In this document: positions 1 through 9,931 of the stretch, piece after piece | Position numbering within the stretch: the stretch's first letter is position 1 | Layout: the number at the start of each line of letters is the position of its first letter | DNA from: Dermacentor variabilis | Lineage: Eukaryota; Arthropoda; Arachnida; Ixodida; Ixodidae | Assembly (NCBI RefSeq): GCF_050947875.1 | Contig: NC_134576.1 | Span: 54,998,255-55,062,254, forward strand | Reading direction: 5' to 3' | DNA: 64,000 nucleotides | Notes under the pieces: model-generated | Seen by the model: only the letters and a program-made list of their open reading frames with translations | What the model was told of the DNA's origin: nothing | Databases searched by the model: none | Program-made: the position numbers and the translations under genes

Positions 1-2
1 GT

Positions 3-908
3 CTCTACCATTTCATCTACATGCCGTTTGGTATTAAAACGGCCCCTGCAGTATTTGCGCGCCTCATGAGATCCGTACTGGGAGACTTGGCGAACGTCCA
101 TCATTATTTCGATGACGTTGTCGTTGCCACCGATACATGGCAAGAACACATAGATACCCTCAGACAAGTCTTTGAGAAAATCAAACAAGCCAACCTCACA
201 ATCATGCCAAGTAAATGCGAAATAGGAGAGAGCAGCATAGCATTCCTGGGTCATCGGATTGGGAAGTCTAAAGTTGAACCACTTCTCAAAACACTAGACA
301 AGATTCTTGCCACTAAGCGTCCTACCAACAAGAAAGCAGTGCAGTCATTTCTTGGCCTGACCGGCTACTACAGGAAGTTTATCCCGAACTACGCCGAACT
401 GACCAAGCCGTTGACGGACCTTACAAAGAAAGGACAAAGCAGTACTGTTGTTTGGGGCCCAACTCAAGAAGAAGCGTTCACGACACTAAAGAGCAAGCTC
501 AGTGAGGCTCCCATCCTCCTTGCTCCCAACCTTTCGAAAGAGTTCGTACTGCGCACGGACGCCTCCAACACAAGCCTGGGCGCAGTCTTGCTCCAAATAG
601 GAGACGACCAGGTGCTGCACCCTGTTGCTTACGCTAGTCGTAACTTATTACCCCGAGAAACCCGGTATTCGACAATTGAACGGGAATGTTTAGCACTCGT
701 TTGGGCTGTACAAAAATTTCACATTTACCTATATGGCAAGCCTTTTGTTGTTCAGTCAGATCACCAACCCTTACAGTACTTAAATTCCGCCAAGCACGTC
801 AACAACAGAGTGTTGCGTTGGAGTCTCATTTTACAGGAGTATTCCTTCACTGTTCACTACATAAAAGGTTGTGACAATGTCGGAGCTGACTACTTGAGTC
901 GCGCATAA
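3..908 (+). CDS. Ty3/gypsy pol fragment: reverse transcriptase + RNase H (5' part outside window)
   Basis: Retrotransposon polymerase that copies element RNA into DNA. The frame is already open at the left edge (LYHFIYMPFGIKTAPAVF), so the start lies outside the window. The RT active site is YFDD (YFDDVVVATDT). It is followed by the thumb motif FLGHRIG, the connection motif FLGLTGYYRKFIPNY, and RNase H with its acidic residues (RTDASNTSLGAVL, ERECLALVW, SDHQPLQYL). The frame ends with GADYLSRA and a stop. In most Ty3/gypsy elements this position is followed by the HHCC/integrase region in the same ORF; none is seen in any frame here. A polypurine tract and LTR start only 230 bp downstream, so integrase is deleted or was never there. 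The 1-908 segment itself has no internal stop. Confidence 0.93.
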   Translation, partial: LYHFIYMPFGIKTAPAVFARLMRSVLGDLANVHHYFDDVVVATDTWQEHIDTLRQVFEKIKQANLTIMPSKCEIGESSIAFLGHRIGKSKVEPLLKTLDKILATKRPTNKKAVQSFLGLTGYYRKFIPNYAELTKPLTDLTKKGQSSTVVWGPTQEEAFTTLKSKLSEAPILLAPNLSKEFVLRTDASNTSLGAVLLQIGDDQVLHPVAYASRNLLPRETRYSTIERECLALVWAVQKFHIYLYGKPFVVQSDHQPLQYLNSAKHVNNRVLRWSLILQEYSFTVHYIKGCDNVGADYLSRA

Positions 909-1127
909 TCACATGTTCTATAACAAAACGCGATTGGACAATGCAACCACTCAAGTGCTCAGTCGTATTTGAAAGCGAACAGACCTGTGCTTTTTAACTG
1001 AGCGCAATGCCCTGTGAACAATGTGTCATGTGCCCATATGAACAATTTGCCAAACGTGCGTGACAATTTTCCTTTTCTGTTTTTCATCCCGCGTCCTTGT
1101 GTAGAATAGTTGCAATCAACTTTCTCG

Positions 1128-1140
1128 AAATGGGGGGTAT
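1128..1140 (+). other. Polypurine tract of the Ty3/gypsy element
   Basis: The purine-rich AAATGGGGGGTAT lies immediately before a TG-starting sequence. This is the usual primer site for plus-strand synthesis at the internal/LTR border. It is inferred from position and composition. Confidence 0.55.
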
Positions 1141-1966
1141 TGTTATAATATGTGCTATGCGGGAGTGCGAAGCAAACATACGGTGTGCCGTGCGGGGGCG
1201 AAGAGGACGAATCTGGGCAAATACCCGCAAGAGAGTCATCATCATCATCGACGCCGACTCGGGAGCGTCGACAGTGGCGCCTCAAAAAAGCGTGGCGCGA
1301 GAGTGTGGCCCGTGGCCCGTGGCGTGAGCAGTGCGCGAGGTTCGGCGGTCGACGGAAAACAGCTTCCTCGCTGGGCGTCTGGCCCAGAGGAGCTATCGCC
1401 GCCCGCGCCAATACGCCACACCCGAAGCAACACGGTGACTGCTGGGAGGTTACCTCGCCCCGCTCTTCCGCTGGGCACTGGTCCAGGAGGCTGGCGGTCC
1501 TGAACCGGGGCGGTCGAGCGTTCGGGTGAGCGGCCACAGGGCTACCCCGCCAGCTGTGGACGCGACCCGGTGACTGCGGCCGGCTACCTGAGCCCCGCGA
1601 CGCGGTCCGACCCGGCTGTCCGACCCAGCCGTCCGTCCCGGCCGTCCGACCCGGCTGTCCGACCCAGATGTCCGACCCGGACGTCCTACACGGCTGTCCG
1701 ACCCGCCGGCCGACACTGCTGTCCGACCCCGCTGGCCAGCATCAGTTCCGCGAGGTCTCAGACAAGGCGCCACACGCTTCCGCCGGAACTGTAGGCCAAT
1801 CATAATCCACCCATCCATAGAGATAGTGCATGTCGCCTATGAGGCATTGTCAAGTGTGTGTGCCGTTATCTGTGTCGTGTACGTCAATACAAGTCCGATG
1901 TGTGTTCGTGCTTTCGCGTGCTGCTTCTCCCTTTTCTGGAGTGATCCGGCCCCAATAACATCACAC
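1141..1966 (+). mobile_element. 3' LTR (5' portion) of the Ty3/gypsy element; right end not determined
   Basis: Begins TGTTATAATATGTGC directly after the polypurine tract. GC-rich, with no coding potential; reading frames here are chance open frames in GC-rich DNA. It contains a 13 bp minisatellite (1607-1735). The right end of the LTR could not be fixed because the 5' LTR is outside the window. The following segment (from about 1967) is shared with another locus at 55.2 kb and carries a TATAAA-like motif near 1998, so the LTR may extend into it. Confidence 0.5.
1607..1735 (+). repeat. 13 bp minisatellite (about 10 degenerate units)
   Basis: Units of the form CCGACCCGGCTGT recur roughly every 13 bases, with substitutions at the 3' half of the unit (CAGCCGT, CAGATGT, CGGACGT, CGCTGG). 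Confidence 0.8.
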
Positions 1967-3436
1967 TGTGTACGTCTGTATCTTTTGTTGATATTTGACT
2001 ATAAATCTTGTCACTGTTCTTGTGTGGATAGACATGCGTGGCGGAGATTTGTGGAATGTATTCTCACTAAACTTCATTTGTAAGGCAGCGTTGTCCTGTC
2101 CGTTTCGTCTTGCTTGTGCTAGCGTCCATGCTTGCTGGAACCCCTTATGCGTCCACCATGCACAAACTGGCCCACCAAACTACACTACCAAGAGATACAC
2201 AGGAAATGGAGGCTTGAAGTGATCAACAATGGCCAAACAACGGATCGCTTTGTAACCTACATTTTGAAACAGGGACACGCTAAGGGGTCTAAACCCTTGG
2301 CCAAATCTTGGCTCCGCAGACAACCCTTGTTTAAGCGTTGCAGATCAATTCATTGTCTTGACCACGGGCGAGATCACGCAAGCATCTCGCTTTCCAAGCG
2401 TTCTCCTGCGGCTTCGTGATTCGCCGGAACCGCGCATTCGTCAGCGGTCGTCTGCTCGGTCAGGCGGGAGCCCCAATTGAACACCGCCTACTCGTTGACG
2501 CAGGAGGCAAAGCGAACGTTCGCAAAGCGAGATTCTTGAGCATCTTGCCCCAATTCCTCATTGTGAACAAATGATGCGGTTGTATCGCACCACGTCAAAG
2601 TATTATAAGAGAATATATTGCGAAATCATGCCCGGTGACTGTGCAAAACAGCGTTAGGTCAATTCGATTCAGCCAAGTTTCTTTGCGCTTTCTTTACCTA
2701 TTTGTGGTGCGCTGCACCTTGGCCCTCAATTGTCTGAGGTAGAGTGGCGCACCGTGCAGCCCTGTCCTCCATTGCACGGGGCGCAAGGCAAGGTGCCGGC
2801 ACAATGCATTGTGCCCTTGCACCTTGCAGCAAGTGGGTGCAGCCTGGCACACCACAAACGGCTCTGCTTGCAGCTTTTTTTGTGTGTGTGGTGCCGTGCA
2901 CGTTTTCTGATTTGAACAAACTTATTTTATGTTTAATACTGGTTCAAGGTGATGTGCACTTAGTTTTGAAAAAAACTAAATTCTATTGTTTTAAGTGCAA
3001 ACGATGATTTGATTCTGAGGCACACCGTAGTGAGGAATTCCGCATTATTTTTTACCACCCGGGGTTCTTTAATGTGCACCCAAAGCTTGGTACACGAGCA
3101 CCCTTGCATTTCACCCACCACAGAAATGCGGGGCTGCAGCGGCTGTATGCACTGAGCTTTAATTGGCTAGGTGCCCTTTTTTGTCCTGCTACATCGGTTT
3201 TATGTGGCACTAGGTTAGGAAAATTTTCACTTGCAGGAGGACATATTTTGGGGATAGTTGGTTCTTGTTTACTGACATAATGCAACACCAAGGGGACAAC
3301 CACAAAGAACGATATGCAAAGGTCACAAGCACCTGTGATGTATGTCAATGTGTCTGTGTTCGTGGTTATGTCCTTGCGCTACATTATACCGTTAAACTTT
3401 CACTTGATGCTACGTAGTTAAGCAGAAGTTGCACCT

Positions 3437-3487
<51 letters not shown>

Positions 3488-3632
3488 AACAATTTGTTCC
3501 AAGTCTGCCTATTTTTTTACATAATGCGTAGTACAAATAGAGACGACGAAAGAGAACAAGCACACTTTGTAAAAACGCACCCTGTTGCATATTTAAGCAG
3601 CGTTTCTTCGTTATATTGGGGGCGAGGACTCC
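1967..3632 (+). repeat. Dispersed ~1.65 kb repeat, copy A (copy B at 55225-56874)
   Basis: Collinear with 55225-56874 over its whole length, from TGTGTACGTCTGTATC to TTGGGGGCGAGGACT. It includes a conserved (AT)n tract near the 3' side and an embedded degenerate SINE-like segment at about 2960-3160 (TTCTTTAATGTGCACCCA, minus orientation). No coding capacity is apparent. The family is not recognised. It may be the terminal part of an LTR element, because copy A follows directly on the gypsy LTR. Confidence 0.8.
3441..3484 (+). repeat. (AT)22 microsatellite inside repeat copy A
   Basis: Uninterrupted AT dinucleotides. The same position in copy B (56699-56732) also carries an AT tract, so the tract belongs to the repeat. 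Confidence 0.95.
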
Positions 3633-3810
3633 TTTCCATTTAAATTCTTGTACATATGCAACGGCCAGTGAAAAATCTCAATGACGCTGTCATTTGTTCT
3701 AATGTATGACGCAGCAGCAGCTGTCACTGGTCATGTATCGTGAGTAAATGTCCCGAAATTATAGTGGCAACAGAGAGCACGTATGTAAAGCAGGAGTTCT
3801 GCAGCATATA

Positions 3811-5098
3811 CGAGGGCGAGTGAAATGAAAGTGAGCCAATGCGAATATATGACAAACGGGGTACTTTAATTAAAAGTAGCCCCCATGAGCATTTAGACAT
3901 TTGTCCTACTGACTAACGAGTCGCGCAATTCCCGTCTCATAAAGCTCCTTTTGTTGCTGCTTCAAAACGCCTGCAATTGACTTTCACGTCATCGTCCGAG
4001 ACGAATCTGGTTCCCTTGAGCTGTCTTTTTTTTGGTTGCCCCAACATATGGAAGTCGCAGAGCGACATGTCTGAGCTGTATGGCGGATGTTGCAGCGTTT
4101 CCCGCTTGAACTTCGCCAGTTTTGTATTAATGACATCAGCAACGTGGGGATGGGCATTGTCGTGGAACAAGATGACCCCATTCGTCAATTTTCCACGTAG
4201 TTTGCTCTTGATGGCGAAACGCAGCCGATCCGGCGTTTCACAATATCGGAAACAATCGATAATCTCTCAAGATTTAGCAAATTCTATCAGTAATGCCCCC
4301 TGACGATCGAAAAATAAAAGTCAACACATTTCCGGTGGAAATGACAGCCTTTGCTTGCTTGGGAGATGGTGAACTCGAATGTTGCCATCGTAAGCTTTGC
4401 CGTCGTGTTTCAGGCTCGTAGTAGTGGTGTGATGGTTCGTCTCCGATCACAATAGCAGACAAGAAATCATCACCATTATTGTGATGCCAGATCAGATGAG
4501 TAAAGGCAGCGCCGATCTTCTCCGTATTCTGGCCGTGGTTCAAAATCTTGCGCATCCATTGCGCACACTAGATCCGATAACCGAGATGTTTATGAATTAT
4601 GGTGTGAACGAAACCGTGACTGATGTTCACCCGCTCTGCCAGTTCATCGATGCTTATCCTCCGTTCTTGTCTCATCAGCTCATCAACCTTTGCAATATTG
4701 TTAGGGGTGATTGCACGATCGCTTTGGCCCGGTCTGGGATCGTCTTTGCAACTTTCACATCCTTCTTTGAACTGTTTGTTCCAACGCTTCACAGTGGCCA
4801 ATGAAATGCATTGTTCAATGTACACGGCAGCCATTCGGCGACTAATTTCTTTTTGAGAAACACCTTCAGCTGTCAAACACCTCACGGCACCACGCTGCTC
4901 AACTTCTGGAGCGTCCACTACGGCACGCAACCATGTTCAACCCAGTGTATGAGAGCATCAAAGAACATTTATCCTCACACCTGCGTGTCACTTTTGTAAA
5001 TTAGAGATGCCTGTGTGCTACGAGCAGGCCTTCTAGATAATGAACAGAACCATAATTGCGCGGTGTGGGTAGTCTGACTTTCATTTGACTCACCCTCG
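3811..5098 (-). mobile_element. Complete but inactivated mariner (DD34D) transposon
   Basis: A 1288 bp element bounded by TA target dinucleotides (3809-3810 and 5099-5100). The terminal inverted repeats match at 22 of 25 positions (CGAGGGcGAGTgAAATGAAA on the left against CGAGGGtGAGTcAAATGAAA on the right, reverse-complemented). Size, TA target and TIR organisation are standard for mariner. The coding strand is minus and the transposase ORF is interrupted. Confidence 0.93.
3937..4930 (-). pseudogene. mariner transposase pseudogene
   Basis: Cut-and-paste transposase broken into three readable pieces. 4930-4568 is the N-terminal helix-turn-helix region (EISRRMAAVYIEQCISLATV, then the HLGYRI end). 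4555-4274 continues in the same frame after an in-frame TAG at 4570-4568 and holds the first catalytic Asp (IGDEPSHHYYEPETRRQS). 4188-3937 is in another frame and holds the second and third Asp (HDNAHPHVAD and SLCDFH) with exactly 34 residues between them, giving DD34D. All three acidic residues survive, but at least one nonsense change and one frameshift make it non-functional. No ATG start was identified for the first piece. Confidence 0.92.
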
Positions 5099-7033
5099 TA
5101 CATTAAATATGCGAACATACAACGGAATAAAAAAAATGCGAAGATACAGCTTGATAAAGGGCAAAAAGTGCCACTGGAAACAAAGTTCACTGCACGTATA
5201 CACAAAACCTCGCAACAAGATATTTAAACATACCCATAAGTAAGTCTCCTATAAAGCTACGTATCTAAGAAAAGATAACTGTATATAATGCGTAAAATAG
5301 GGCAAATAAACACGTTGCGCAATTAGATTCAAAGAATCCTAGACCCTGCCCCCATTCCATGGCCTCCCCCCGATGCATCGCGCGCGACAGAAGGCGGCGC
5401 GCTGGCTCCTCACTTATCTCCCTTGCGCACACAAGACTGAGCCACCATCGTCGGCTCACTCATTCCCTCCCCCCACCCCCCACACGCTTTCGCTCGTACA
5501 ATCAGCATGCGGCGCGGATGAAATTACCCTTGGACTTTATGCGGAACATGAGGGCGACGACGACGGCAGGAATGCGCCTAGAGTGCCCATATAATTGCCA
5601 TCGCAATAATATAGGAGTATCCGGCAACTGAAGCGTCCCATGCCCCATTACTTTCCGCAAAAGAAGTAACAAAATAGAACTTTCACCATGCGACAATTCG
5701 CTGCATGCACCGCAACAACGCTTTTTTTTTTCTTTTGTGGGGCGGGGGCACCGTAATGAAAAAAAAACGCACATTATGTTTGTCACAATCGAATGCCTAC
5801 TCTGGGCAACTAATGTGGCTATTCGAGTAATATCGAAGAAAACACGAGACGCTTGGTCCACCAAGAACCATGCGCATACTGCTCGGTATCCTACACCGGC
5901 GAGAGAAGTCTTTCTGGAGAGGTTGCGTTCAAGCGAACGCGGTGCAATCAAGTCGAGTCCCCACAATGATGGCGGTTAGTGACCATTGTTTCTTTTCTCG
6001 TCTGCTAGCTAGAAAGCGTCTAAAGCTCTGCCAGGCGAAAATGCACTCGGCCAGAGAAAACCGAACACGCACCGAAGTGCGCCGCGCGGTGGTCGGGGCA
6101 ACACGAGAAAAACGCATGCGCTCTGGCTGGCTCTGGCAGCGCGTGGGTAGGGGAGGGAGAACAAAAAAATTTAAGAGGCTCAATGTGTCCTCGCTATTAA
6201 AAGTCAAAGTAGAAAAATAAATAAGAAAGTAGTTAACTTGGCTGGCTTAGTGTCTTCACTGGATGCGTTTGCGCATGTGAGAAAAAATGTTGATATTTTT
6301 TAACGTGATATGACGGCACGAATGAACCACCCTAACGCTTCCTCTCATCAGGCCTCGCTACGGGCTTTGTCAACTTGTCTGATAGTATGTTGATTTACCT
6401 TGTCGTGTTGTATGGCCCGATGTACGACTTTGGAAAAGTCAATGCACCTTTGGCGTCAAATATTTATGGCAGCATTAAACTTACAAAATTCCTCAAGTGA
6501 AAATCTAAAGCGCACGTTTGGAAATGTCAATGCACTTTTCACATCAAAAGTTTATGAGAACTTCATACCCATAATGTTTCGGAATGGACATGCACGCGCT
6601 CCGTAAATTCCATGATAGAGTGTAGATTCCACGGCCTCCGCGAGATGCCGCGGCGAGCCCTTTCGCCATCAAAATATCCTTGAAACTTTGTGCTCGGATG
6701 GGGCTGCTTGCGTTGTGTGAATCCCGATGCATGGACGTTGCCGCGAAATCCAGTCCGAGTTCCCAATTTTCGCGGTGAAATGGCTTTTCGAGCGTGAAAC
6801 AGACGCTCTAGACAAAATCCAGAATGATTTCCGGCGCCGGGGGTTGCTTTGGTCGGCGCTGCATGGACAGCACGAAAAAATTTCGGGGGGGGGGGGCTGA
6901 AACCCCATAAGTCTCCCCCCCCCCCTGGCTACACCTCTGCCGCTCACCTATACTGAATGACTTCGTTTGGTTAGAAAATTAGCTATCCCAAATATAATCC
7001 TACAGTTTATGTTAGGATTCGTTGGCTTCATTA
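5099..7033. other. Intergenic repeat debris, no gene seen
   Basis: Contains a GC-rich block (about 5330-5640), A/T homopolymers near 5722 and 5759, two diverged neighbouring units of a ~85 bp satellite-like repeat (about 6427-6600; both contain GTCAATGCAC followed by a TTTATG motif), and paired long G and C runs near 6883-6926. Open frames here have no recognisable protein similarity. Confidence 0.6.
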
Positions 7034-7640
7034 TTAAGCGGTATGCGGAACTTTGTCAAATGCTTTCGCAAAATCAATAAATATAGCATCTATTTTTGGT
7101 CCACCATGAACGGTTTCGTGGAGGTCAATTACCAACTCGAATAGTTGAGTGTCACAGGAACGACCATGAAGGAAACCATGCTGATTGCTAGAGAAGAAAG
7201 TGTGATCTCTTAGAAATTTCATGACGGTGGCTGATATAATGGGCTCTAGTAATTTACAACATATGCTTGTTAGTGAAATGGGCCTGTAGTTTGAGACTAA
7301 GGAGGGATCACCAGATTTAAAAATGGTAATCTCAAATGCACACCTCCAGGCGTCAGGCACGCATTCTGTATCAACAGGCTGTTGAAAAATAGCAACCAAG
7401 ATACGTGATACAGCTCGTTTTGTAAGCTTTAGCAATATTGCGCAGATGTCATCTGGTCCCGGTGCCGAATTAACTGGTAGACGATCTATAGCGGCTTCTA
7501 CACCTTCGCGAGTTACTATGAGGTCATTCATTGAAGTATTTAAGCTGAAACAGTTCAGATCTGGTGGCACTGGTTCTTCTGATGTGAAAACCGAACAGAA
7601 AAAAAGCGTTTAATTCTTCCGCAACATCGGACTGCAGAAG
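7034..7640 (-). pseudogene. Non-LTR retrotransposon RT fragment (CR1/L2/Jockey-like)
   Basis: The 5' part of a reverse transcriptase domain. Motifs in order are SAPGPDDICAILLK, NYRPISLTSICCKLLEPII, QHGFLHGRSCDTQL and FIDFAKAFDKVPH, after which the similarity stops at TGA, before the YADD box. Upstream the same protein continues in another frame (DVAEELNAFF joined to CSVFTSEEPVPPDLN), separated by a single-base change in a T run near 7600. The fragment is truncated at both ends, so it is a dead copy. The clade is inferred from motif style only. Confidence 0.85.
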
Positions 7641-7686
7641 AGTCTTTCGTTATCGACATAAGGGATGATGACGATGACGAAGCACA

Positions 7687-7962
7687 GACAGGAATTCCAC
7701 AATATTTAGAACTTCACTGTGAACTACGTGATTATGAAAAGTCGATGAAACTCAGCTTAATGTTAGAGTCGTCTTAGCGGTTAATTGTCACATAATTTCT
7801 TTCGGGACAGTTTCGATAAAACAAGTTAGAGCTGTTTTCTGTGACCATACTCCGTCCGTAAACGGCCATCTATTCACATCAGACGGGAATTATGTAACCT
7901 TTACAACCTCACTGTGAACTACCCAATTACGATAAGTAAATAAGACAAGACTCAGCGTAATG
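7687..7962. repeat. Two diverged direct repeat units about 195 bp apart
   Basis: 7687-7762 and 7881-7962 share GGAATT, CACTGTGAACTA and ACTCAGC(T/G)TAATG in the same order and similar spacing. Probably two decayed monomers of a satellite or tandem repeat. Confidence 0.5.
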
Positions 7963-8308
7963 ATATCGTTATTTCATCGGCCAACTTCAGTATGATTTTG
8001 TGCCAAGATACCTACATTATATTGAGAGCCACAGAGCATTCGCGAGAAACTGGAGCCGGAATTATTTTTCGTGTCGACGCGAGGCGTAGACGGACGCACA
8101 TCGACCACCGCCGGAGGGTAGCTACACACAGCTTCGCCTTAAATGCCACACGAGAGCAAAGGACGGTACGTCCGCTTCAACACAATGTGACACACACACA
8201 AAACACGCGAACGCTCAAAGTAGCGGCCGGCAATATGGTGGAAACCGTGGATGATTCCAGCGCTCTTCGCGGATGATGACGTGAAGTGCTTACCCCCTAT
8301 ATACCAGA

Positions 8309-8948
8309 CATGGAGGAAGGAAACTGAGGAGAGGCCCTACCCCCTCCGCGCGCTAGGAGAAAAGTGTGGAGGAAATGACGTAGTAGGTTCTCCTCTTTCT
8401 TGCTGATTTTTTATTTCTTTGCCGTAGCGGCCACGCCTTTCGGGCCACAATGGCGGCTTTGTTTTGGTTCTGTGCGCTCACACATGTTGCTCCGTAGGTT
8501 TCGTACCGTGGCAAAGGCGCCGTGCGTGCAGGTTTGCGTTGGTCTTCGTGTTTTGCTGCGCTGCGTTATCTGGACCGAGCTCTCCCGGATGTTGCTGTGG
8601 CCAGGTGGACAGGAGGAACTAAAATTCGTGAAGTGAACACGCATGCAACGCTGTGCGCAATGTACCGCGCCACGGCAATGGCTACGGACGAAGAAATATC
8701 CGGGAGAAATTTTGCCCTTTTTCGCGGAATCATGCTAACGTGCTAACGATTGCTCAGTGTTGCTGCGGAGCGCGCGAATCCGAGCAGCACGATTTCGCGC
8801 AGCGCGGTGTGGTTCCGCGGAAATGTAAACAAGAGAGGAGAGCTGGCCAGATAGGCGGAGCAACGCCATGAGCAACGCCAACTTCCGGCTTCACTTTAGC
8901 TTCACGAAGATTGACGTCAGGGCCTCTCCTTAGTTTCCTTCCTCCGTG
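8309..8948. mobile_element. 640 bp MITE with 30 bp TIRs and 8 bp target-site duplication
   Basis: The left TIR (8309-8338, begins CATGGAGGAAGGAAACTGAG) and right TIR (8919-8948; reverse complement begins CACGGAGGAAGGAAACTAAG) match at 28 of 30 bases. The element is flanked by the direct repeat ATACCAGA (8301-8308 and 8949-8956). It has no transposase. An 8 bp duplication fits the hAT, P or Merlin superfamilies; CA...TG termini fit P elements best, but this is inference. Confidence 0.9.
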
Positions 8949-9095
8949 ATACCAGAACACGATAGTCTCGAACCGGGAGGGCATAGCGCATACCCCGGAA
9001 CCCGGCGGACAGCTGCCGTCTTCCCTGAGCTGCCTAGACGCGTTCGCGTGCATGTAGCGTGCGTGTGTGTGTTACGGGGTGTTCAATGTGTAAAT

Positions 9096-9540
9096 ATGTC
9101 TGTGCCCGCAGCATCCAAGTACAGAACATCATCGGGGCGTCACTGCGTCATATATGGATGTGCAAATAACCAGCGAAAACGCAGCAGGTTGCAGAGCACC
9201 GTTTGCGACGAACACGATGTACGTCGAGAGCTGTGCCGATGTGGCGTATTCAACCTGCACCGCTTTCTGTCAGCCACAAAAAATCGCCGAGGTTCGTCAC
9301 AGATGGAATAGTGTGGTGCACAGGAAAAATTACGGGCCAAGGGCGAAGGTTAGAGTAGACCTTTTTTTTTTTTTTGATCGGCTCGGTGCGACAGGCTTAA
9401 TGCCGCGCTTCATTTCCGAATACATTGGCACCCGGTAACTGCAGTATGAGATTATGCAGGTGTGCTCGGACCATTTCATCGACAAGCGGCCAACTGAGCG
9501 GAATCCCTTGTCAATGCTTCGTCTTGGGTACGCTAAGAAG
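9096..9540 (+). pseudogene. THAP zinc-finger domain, two exons (gene or pseudogene)
   Basis: THAP domains are C2CH zinc-dependent DNA-binding modules found in P-element transposases and many host regulators. ATG at 9096 opens MSVPAASKYRTSSGRHCVIY with the Cys pair in CVIYGC, then FNLHRFLSATKNRR. In the next frame the domain continues as RHRWNSVVHRKNYGPRAK to 9348. A GT donor at 9349 and an AG acceptor at 9459 remove a 111 bp intron and join it in frame to VCSDHFIDKRPTERNP (9460-9540), supplying the second Cys and the His of the signature; another donor (GTAAAC) follows at 9541. The one-base frame change inside exon 1 (about 9285-9310) breaks the ORF unless it is a sequence error. The region between the Cys pairs is longer than in a typical THAP domain. 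Confidence 0.75.
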
Positions 9541-9760
9541 GTAAACGCAACTTGCTGTTCGCACGAGTTTGCCGCGTGCATATGTTAGCGGCGCCGGCCT
9601 ACGCTGTATCGTTGAAATCGCGTCACGGCGATACTCGCTTGACAGAAATGACATTTTTTTGCGTCAGGGATGATACAACGGCAGCATGTTTTTGAAACGG
9701 AAATAGAGCCCACGCTGGTATTTTTTACTGGAAATATTGTCTCTTCGCTCTTTGCTACAG

Positions 9761-9931
9761 AACGCAGTTAGCCTACAAACGTGTGACGTTGCCTGGGCTA
9801 CGTTTGCTTTCCATACTTTGCGAAGTATGCCGCACACACATGTTGTTTCTGCATTGCTTAAAGGCTGCAGCCAACTTTTGCTGTGTACTGGAAGTTTGTG
9901 TGTTCCATTAGCGAGATATCTTTATTTTTAA
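9761..9931 (+). other. Candidate third exon of the THAP gene
   Basis: A strong pyrimidine tract and acceptor (CTCTTCGCTCTTTGCTACAG, ends 9760) precede a frame in the phase required by the donor at 9540. It reads NAVSLQTCDVAW and ends at a stop at 9931. There is no protein similarity to support it; it rests on splice sites and phase only. Confidence 0.25.

Noticed and set aside
1152..1794. Several overlapping proteins in 1.1-1.8 kb on both strands
   Set aside because: GC-rich LTR with a 13 bp minisatellite; open frames on all strands reflect composition.
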